A DNA stretch of 18,103 bases from Parafilimonas sp. (lineage in GTDB: Bacteria > Bacteroidota > Bacteroidia > Chitinophagales > Chitinophagaceae), in assembly GCA_025927795.1 (NCBI GenBank), contig JAICKT010000038.1, positions 1 to 18,103 of the forward strand. The letters run 5' to 3'. A program made the position numbers and the translations under genes. The notes beneath the pieces were generated by a model, which saw only the letters and a list, made by a program, of their open reading frames with translations, did no database searches and was not told the origin of the DNA. Shown one piece after another: positions 14,056 through 18,103 of the stretch; position 1 is the stretch's first letter, and every line of letters starts with the position of its first letter.

Positions 14056-14120
14056 AGTTTACAAACTTTGCTGAGCTGGAAACTATACCAAACATTTTCC
14101 TTTACATTCTATGGCGAGCT
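14056..14120 (+). repeat. Dispersed intergenic motif, copy 3 (hairpin plus CAAACATTTTC block)
   Basis: AGTTT (14056-14060) pairs with AAACT (14063-14067) and runs into CTTTGCTGAGCTGGAA. The 20-base block at 14089-14108 matches 12313-12332 with one mismatch, and a second GCGAGCTGGGA follows at about 14114. This is the longest version of the motif in the window. Confidence 0.5.
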
Positions 14121-14151
14121 GGGATACGCAGAAGAACTCCCATCTGAGGAT

Positions 14152-14338
14152 AAACATTTTCTTCCATGGTTCGGTTGAAAAATCTTTTAACGCATTATCA
14201 TTCGGATTAAAAGTAAAAACACAAAAAAAATATAGCCGGAACAAATACAGCACCCAGTATGCTTAACCAAAAAGATGCAGTGCGTTTTATTTTTAAAACC
14301 AGTATGTTAAACAACAATATCAACAAAAATTTCTGCAT
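14152..14338 (-). pseudogene. Remnant of an ABC-2-type permease N-terminus
   Basis: From ATG at 14336-14338 the minus strand reads MQKFLLILLFNILVL, then KIKRTASFWLSILGAVFVPA and IFFLCFYF before a stop at 14207-14209. Shifting by one base at that stop continues NPNDNALKDFSTEPWKKMF. This matches the beginning of Bacteroidota ABC-2-type permeases: an LKxKRT basic segment, a first membrane helix, then a short extracytoplasmic part with a PW motif. The coding look ends near 14152, where the dispersed repeat sequence begins. It is a short, frameshifted fragment of an otherwise absent gene. The family call rests on pattern memory and is moderate. Confidence 0.45.
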
Positions 14339-14453
14339 TATCAATAAAAATAATTTTTGTTACATACTGTTTCATCCCTAATATAATATACACAGATACT
14401 GCTTTAAATTCTGGCATAAAATTTTTAATACCCTTATCCAAAATCAACCCGTA

Positions 14454-15599
14454 ATGCCCTTACTTCTTCTTGTTTTTTTTATTGGCGACCTGTTATCGTT
14501 AGCTTATCCTTTTATTGCTTATTACCTCTACTGCGAGTGGGATAAATATCATAACACTATAAATAATGATTATGCACAACGATGCCTGTATGGTGCAATT
14601 GCATTGTTATTGTTTATTTTATTGGGAAAGTTTCTAATCAAATTCCTGGTTAGTAAACACAGGAAAGGTGAAGATGAACCCCATATATTCAATGCAAAAA
14701 AAAGAGACAGCATCAAACGCCCTGATGGCAGCATTATTAACATTGAATATTATGGAAAGGAAAATACGCAAGCCATCATTTTTGTACACGGTTTGGACGC
14801 CAGTATAAAAAACTGGTATTATCAGCGTAAACATTTTGAAAAGAATTACAGGCTTATTATGATGGACATGCCGGGCATGGGGAAATCTACACGTCCAAAA
14901 AACAAAGACTTTTCACTTACAAAAATTGCGGCAGACCTTGAAGCAGTAATTGAACATACAGGTGCAAAAAATCCAATTCTCTGGGGACATAGTATGGGCG
15001 GCATGACAATACTTACACTATTGGCAAAGAATAAAGATGTTAACCGTTCAAACATTAAAGGTGTTATTCTCGAACATACAACTTATACTAACCCTGTTCG
15101 CACCATTCTTTTCAGAAAACTAATGACCGCTATACAAAAGCCTGTTCTTACACCGCTTTGTTATCTCATTATATTTTTTTCACCGGTAATTTGGCTCAAC
15201 CGGTGGATGAGTTATTTAAACGGCACCTCTCACATTGTAACCCGTTGGCTCACCTTTGCAGGAACACAAACAGCAAAGCAGTTAGATTTCAGCACGCTCT
15301 TATCTACGCTAACACCACCCGCAGTAATGGCAAGAGGTTGTCTTGGTATGTTTCGTTATGATGTAACAAAACAGTTACCTGATATTAAAGTACCCACGCT
15401 TATTATAGCAGCCAGTAAAGACCGTCTTACAAGACCAGATGCAAGCATGTACATGAAAGAACATATTCCAAATGCAGAAATGATAATGCTTACTCCCGGC
15501 AACCACCAGGCTTTACTTGAAAGACATACTGAAGCAAATGAAGCAGCAGAACGTTTTATTCAAAATTTGGTGCAAGCTAAGTCTGCGCCGGTTGCATAG
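14454..15599 (+). CDS. Membrane-anchored alpha/beta hydrolase
   Basis: A 381-residue protein. Two hydrophobic segments at about 2-25 and 44-66 anchor it in the membrane. From about residue 88 an alpha/beta-hydrolase fold follows: the oxyanion strand AIIFVHGLDASIKNW (107-121), DMPGMGKST (138-146), the nucleophile elbow WGHSMGG with S180, the acid in ASKDRLT (D323) and the histidine in GNHQALLERH (H351). The triad is complete. A partly hydrophobic cap (about 210-275, containing VLTPLCYLIIFFSPVIWL) is large and may touch the membrane, which suggests a lipid or other hydrophobic ester as substrate. The substrate cannot be deduced further. The gene stands alone; the CE15 esterase gene behind it has its own promoter. 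Confidence 0.88.
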   Translation: MPLLLLVFFIGDLLSLAYPFIAYYLYCEWDKYHNTINNDYAQRCLYGAIALLLFILLGKFLIKFLVSKHRKGEDEPHIFNAKKRDSIKRPDGSIINIEYYGKENTQAIIFVHGLDASIKNWYYQRKHFEKNYRLIMMDMPGMGKSTRPKNKDFSLTKIAADLEAVIEHTGAKNPILWGHSMGGMTILTLLAKNKDVNRSNIKGVILEHTTYTNPVRTILFRKLMTAIQKPVLTPLCYLIIFFSPVIWLNRWMSYLNGTSHIVTRWLTFAGTQTAKQLDFSTLLSTLTPPAVMARGCLGMFRYDVTKQLPDIKVPTLIIAASKDRLTRPDASMYMKEHIPNAEMIMLTPGNHQALLERHTEANEAAERFIQNLVQAKSAPVA

Positions 15600-15617
15600 T
15601 TCTGAAATGTTTTTGCC

Positions 15618-15650
15618 TTTGTTAGTGTTATAAGCATGATTATACTTTTG
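15618..15650 (+). promoter_or_regulatory. Putative promoter of the CE15 esterase gene
   Basis: TTTG (15618-15621) is followed after 21 bases by TACTTTTG (15643-15650), an exact TAnnTTTG match with the proper -33/-7 spacing. The start of transcription would be near 15657, leaving a leader of about 48 bases before the GTG codon. Confidence 0.65.
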
Positions 15651-15704
15651 ATATTAATTTGTGCAAATACTGCTAAGTTCGCAATACATTAAAAACAGAT
15701 TGCT

Positions 15705-16967
15705 GTGTTTAAACTAAAGCGATTTTCTTTATCAGCCTTTTGTATATTGCTATGTATGCAATACATTGATGTTTCTGCTCAATATCCGCCGGGTACTAAT
15801 GTTGATGAATCTAAAGTGCCACCATATGTTTTACCTGATCCGCTGCTAATGTCAAATGGGAAAAAAGTAAAAGATACAAATGAGTGGAGCACTATTCAAC
15901 GACCATATATTTATCACCTGTTTGAAGAAAATGTTTATGGCAGATATCCAACGCAGCCTGTTACTATTCATTTTAAAATAAGAGAAAGCAGTAATAACGC
16001 ATTAAACGGAATCGCAACGCGTAAACAGGTGCGTATTTATCTTCATCCGACTGATACAACCGTGTTTACTGATGTGCTTATTTATCTGCCTAATTCAATT
16101 AAAACACCAGCGCCAATTTTTCTCAGCCTGAATTTTAATGGCAATCAAGCCGTGAATAAGGACCCGGCAATCTTACCATCACAAAATGAAACACAGATAT
16201 CAAAACCTTTAGATTCTACACGCGGCACAGATCCTTACTGGCAAATAGAAGGCGCAATTACCCATGGCTATGGTGTAGCAACAGCATACTATGGCGATTT
16301 CGAACCTGATAATAAAGATGGATGGAAAACCGGAATTCGTACTACTTTAAAAGATGTGTTGAAAATTGAACCTGAAGAATGGAGTGCATTGGGTGCATGG
16401 GCGTGGGGTATGAGCCGCATAATGGATTACCTGCAACAAGATGCTATGGTTGACTCAAAAAGAGTTGTATTGATGGGTCATTCAAGATTGGGGAAAGCAA
16501 GTTTGTGGGCAGGTGCTTCTGATGCACGTTTTGCTATTGTTATTTCAAACGAATCCGGCGAAGGAGGAGCGGCGCTCTCAAAAAGATGGTTTGGAGAAAC
16601 AGTAAAACAAATCAATGACCAGTTTCCGCATTGGTTTGTTGCAGCTTATAAAAAGTATAACGACCATACAGATTCACTGCCTGTTGATCAACACATGTTA
16701 CTCGCATTAATTGCACCAAGACCATTATATATTGCAAGTGCAGCGGATGATCTGTGGTCAGATCCAAAGGGAGAATTTTTAAGTGCAGTAAATGCAGGTA
16801 AAGTATATGCTTTGTTTAGAAAAAAAGGTTTGGGAACAGATACAATGCCACCTGTAAATCATCCTGTGGGAAATACAATCCGGTATCATATTCGTTCAGG
16901 TAAGCATGCCGTTACATTGTACGACTGGCAACAATATTTATCGTTTGCCGACATGCAATGGAAATGA
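15705..16967 (+). CDS. Exported CE15 glucuronoyl-esterase-like enzyme
   Basis: A 420-residue serine esterase with a signal peptide (about 1-26, ending VSAQ), resembling bacterial carbohydrate esterase family 15. These enzymes cleave the ester between lignin alcohols and the 4-O-methyl-glucuronate side groups of xylan. The catalytic triad is visible: S260 in the CE15-typical GHSRLGK, E283 in SNESGEGG and H401 in RSGKHAVTLYDWQQY. Further family blocks are EWSALGAWAWGMSRIMDYL (225-243) and IAPRPLYIASAADDLW (336-351). Length is normal. The start is GTG at 15705, placed so that the signal peptide is complete; no better ATG exists upstream of it. Together with the GH29 enzyme it suggests plant-glycan use, although no SusC/SusD pair is in the window. 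It converges on the peroxiredoxin gene with a 24-base gap. Confidence 0.9.
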   Translation: MFKLKRFSLSAFCILLCMQYIDVSAQYPPGTNVDESKVPPYVLPDPLLMSNGKKVKDTNEWSTIQRPYIYHLFEENVYGRYPTQPVTIHFKIRESSNNALNGIATRKQVRIYLHPTDTTVFTDVLIYLPNSIKTPAPIFLSLNFNGNQAVNKDPAILPSQNETQISKPLDSTRGTDPYWQIEGAITHGYGVATAYYGDFEPDNKDGWKTGIRTTLKDVLKIEPEEWSALGAWAWGMSRIMDYLQQDAMVDSKRVVLMGHSRLGKASLWAGASDARFAIVISNESGEGGAALSKRWFGETVKQINDQFPHWFVAAYKKYNDHTDSLPVDQHMLLALIAPRPLYIASAADDLWSDPKGEFLSAVNAGKVYALFRKKGLGTDTMPPVNHPVGNTIRYHIRSGKHAVTLYDWQQYLSFADMQWK

Positions 16968-16991
16968 GGCTTGCCTGGATAGGAAGGGAAA

Positions 16992-17594
16992 CTACAGTTT
17001 CGTTACAATCTCTAACGATTTTTTTACGTGTTCATCAGGCGATATATGATCGGTTTCTGATGAAAAGACAGCTACAATTTCATCATTTTTATTAATAACA
17101 AATGTTGTTCGCGGAATGAAGCCGTGGGTAACCTCCTGTCCGGTTACATCTTTAACACCCGTTTTTGGAGGCGTCAATTCAAGACCATAGGTAGCTGCAA
17201 TTTTACCTCCATCATCTGAAGCCACAGGGAATTTTCCTGCACAGTAATCCGGATTAGATGAAAACGACTTCAATCGCTCAATATCATCTGCTGATACACC
17301 GATAATGGTTGCTCCTGCTGCAGTAAATTTATCCTTCATTTCGGCGAAAGTATGTGCTTCCAAATCACAGCCACCCGTGTATGCTGCAGGATAAAAATAT
17401 AATACTACCGGTCCCTTGTCAAGTGCTTTTTTTAAGGAAAAATCGAATTCATTCCCAGCCATGCTGGCCTTGCTGGTGAACATGGGTGCTTTGGAACCCT
17501 TTGACAATACCTTCATTTGCGCAAAGCTATGTGGATTAATGAAGAGCAATAGTGCTAAAATTAACAGGAATGAGAGATAATTTTTCTTTGACAT
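16992..17594 (-). CDS. Exported peroxiredoxin (AhpC/TSA, Prx-Q-like)
   Basis: A 200-residue thiol peroxidase with a signal peptide (about 1-26, ending SFAQ), so it reduces peroxides in the periplasm or at the surface. The redoxin core starts at about 31 (KGSKAPMF). The peroxidatic site is YPAAYTGGCDLEAHTF with T73 and C76. The Prx-Q type resolving cysteine five residues further is absent (H81); the only other cysteine is C118 in DYCAGKFPVASDD, which might resolve or might not take part. HGFIPRTTFVINK supplies the conserved arginine. It is a single gene with its own -7 element and an AT-rich palindrome at the predicted transcript start. Confidence 0.92.
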   Translation of the reverse strand: MSKKNYLSFLLILALLLFINPHSFAQMKVLSKGSKAPMFTSKASMAGNEFDFSLKKALDKGPVVLYFYPAAYTGGCDLEAHTFAEMKDKFTAAGATIIGVSADDIERLKSFSSNPDYCAGKFPVASDDGGKIAATYGLELTPPKTGVKDVTGQEVTHGFIPRTTFVINKNDEIVAVFSSETDHISPDEHVKKSLEIVTKL

Positions 17595-17613
17595 GGCAAA
17601 TTGTTTTGAATAA

Positions 17614-17630
17614 GATTATAAATTATAATC
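17614..17630. promoter_or_regulatory. AT-rich 8-1-8 palindrome at peroxiredoxin promoter
   Basis: GATTATAAATTATAATC is a perfect odd palindrome with eight-base arms. It covers the predicted transcript start of the peroxiredoxin gene, 19 bases before its ATG. The geometry resembles Fur/PerR-family operators, but the arm sequence is not the Per box (see findings), so the regulator is unknown. Confidence 0.45.
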
Positions 17631-17635
17631 GCTCA

Positions 17636-17643
17636 CAAACTTA
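17636..17643 (-). promoter_or_regulatory. Putative -7 element of peroxiredoxin gene
   Basis: On the minus strand this reads TAAGTTTG, an exact TAnnTTTG match, predicting transcription from about 17629 and a 35-base leader. A TTTG upstream is too close (ten bases) to be a regular -33 element. Confidence 0.55.
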
Positions 17644-17757
17644 CAAGAATTGGCAAATAAATGAATGGAGATAGAGGGAATCCTTAACTGATAGAGTGTT
17701 AAACTTTTTTATTGTATTGCTAAAAGCTGAATAAAGTTATAAATTTTAAGATAGATG

Positions 17758-17805
17758 CGGCGAAGTTGCAAACTTCGCCGAGACACACCCGAACACTTCG
17801 CCGAG
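17758..17805 (+). repeat. Dispersed CTTYGCYGAR hairpin motif, copy 4 (perfect stem)
   Basis: CGGCGAAGTT (17758-17767) and AACTTCGCCG (17771-17780) form a perfect ten-base-pair stem around GCA. A second CTTCGCCGAG follows within 30 bases. This is the best paired copy of the motif family. It lies between the peroxiredoxin gene and the last gene, downstream of the latter. Confidence 0.6.
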
Positions 17806-17835
17806 ATGGTGGATTGATTTGTTTCTTCGCCATTA

Positions 17836-18103
17836 TTAATGGTTAGAAGCGAGGTCAGTCTTTACAGCTTTTAAAGCTTCATCGTGCATTGAATTGTGCC
17901 CATTAATAGCTGTGGTTATTTCAAAAATGTGAGCAGCTTTTTTAGCGAACTCTTTCCAGTTTCTGTCGCCCTTCGTTTTTAATAAATTATATTTTGCCCA
18001 ATAACCAAATGGAAAATTGGGATATTTTTCTATAACAACATTAATTTCCGGTAAAACAGTATTACCATTTTTAACGAACGTTTTTCCATTTACCTCTGTC
18101 AAT
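17836..18103 (-). CDS. Protein of unknown function, C-terminal part (5' end outside window)
   Basis: About 89 codons ending in TAA at 17836-17838; the frame is open to the right edge, so the start is not in the window (a TTG at the very edge is an accident). The sequence is helical and charged. The stretch INVVIEKYPNFPFGYWAKYN followed by LLKTKGDRNWKEFAKKAAHI looks like TPR-type helix pairs that scan a load or chain length. I do not recognise the family. No partner gene is visible on this side. Confidence 0.6.
   Translation of the reverse strand, partial: LTEVNGKTFVKNGNTVLPEINVVIEKYPNFPFGYWAKYNLLKTKGDRNWKEFAKKAAHIFEITTAINGHNSMHDEALKAVKTDLASNH

Larger units (their letters stand above)
14024..14453. 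other. Non-coding stretch with repeats and a gene remnant
   Basis: The 430-base gap contains a CTTYGCYGAR hairpin and a CAAACATTTTC repeat (14056-14120) and a minus-strand permease remnant (14152-14338). Bases 14339-14453 upstream of the next gene are AT-rich, with no convincing promoter match. Confidence 0.55.

Noticed and set aside
17614..17630. Palindrome read as a canonical Per box
   Set aside because: The Per box is TTATAAT-N-ATTATAA; here the arms are ATTATAA and TTATAAT, the opposite order. Kept only as an unnamed operator candidate.
1..18103. CRISPR arrays, tRNA/rRNA genes, transposases, phage genes
   Set aside because: No regularly spaced repeats, cloverleaf structures, DDE or tyrosine transposase motifs or phage structural proteins were seen on either strand.

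Overview
The window looks like a chromosomal segment of a Bacteroidota species, most likely Chitinophagaceae or a close relative. The reasons are the AT-rich DNA, several upstream matches to the Bacteroidota -7 promoter consensus TAnnTTTG, weak or absent Shine-Dalgarno sequences, and the gene content (PSCyt1/DUF1549 protein, GlxA-type regulator next to SRPBCC genes, GH29 and CE15 enzymes, exported peroxiredoxin). The taxonomic placement is inference.

Left part (1-2840). The 5' part of a membrane-anchored cytochrome-c/DUF1549 protein runs off the left edge on the minus strand. From about 787 to 2740 there is an accessory island. It holds a minus-strand HigB/HigA toxin-antitoxin pair (2310-1657), a broken DUF2945 gene (1354-1570), and several copies of a structured repeat. 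Three copies (787-895 +, 1223-1290 -, 2585-2691 +) share one architecture: a hairpin whose CTTGAW loop is complementary to a downstream TCAAG segment, followed directly by a second stem. Between the two plus-strand copies, five of six aligned base pairs of that second stem are changed on both sides with pairing kept. This is the most interesting signal in the window.

Middle (2838-9625). An exported TPR-like protein is followed by a GlxA-type AraC regulator, divergent from two tandem SRPBCC genes; the second SRPBCC gene carries a fused SnoaL/NTF2-like domain and ends at a good bidirectional terminator. Then come UV-damage endonuclease UvsE, the frameshifted C-terminal half of a pirin gene, and an exported GH29 alpha-L-fucosidase, all on the minus strand.

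Right part (9879-18103). A minus-strand pair encodes a DJ-1/PfpI protein and an alpha/beta hydrolase of kynurenine-formamidase type. A DUF92 membrane protein, an M28 lipoprotein peptidase, a remnant of an ABC-2-type permease, a membrane-anchored alpha/beta hydrolase, an exported CE15 glucuronoyl-esterase-like enzyme and an exported peroxiredoxin follow, and a partial unknown gene runs off the right edge. Many intergenic gaps here carry a short dispersed hairpin motif around CTTYGCYGAR.

Most genes are stand-alone or in pairs, and no single pathway unites the window. Themes are carbohydrate release (GH29, CE15), stress and repair (UvsE, peroxiredoxin, DJ-1), and accessory turnover (toxin-antitoxin, repeats, four broken or possibly broken genes). 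No tRNA, rRNA, CRISPR array, transposase or phage gene was seen.
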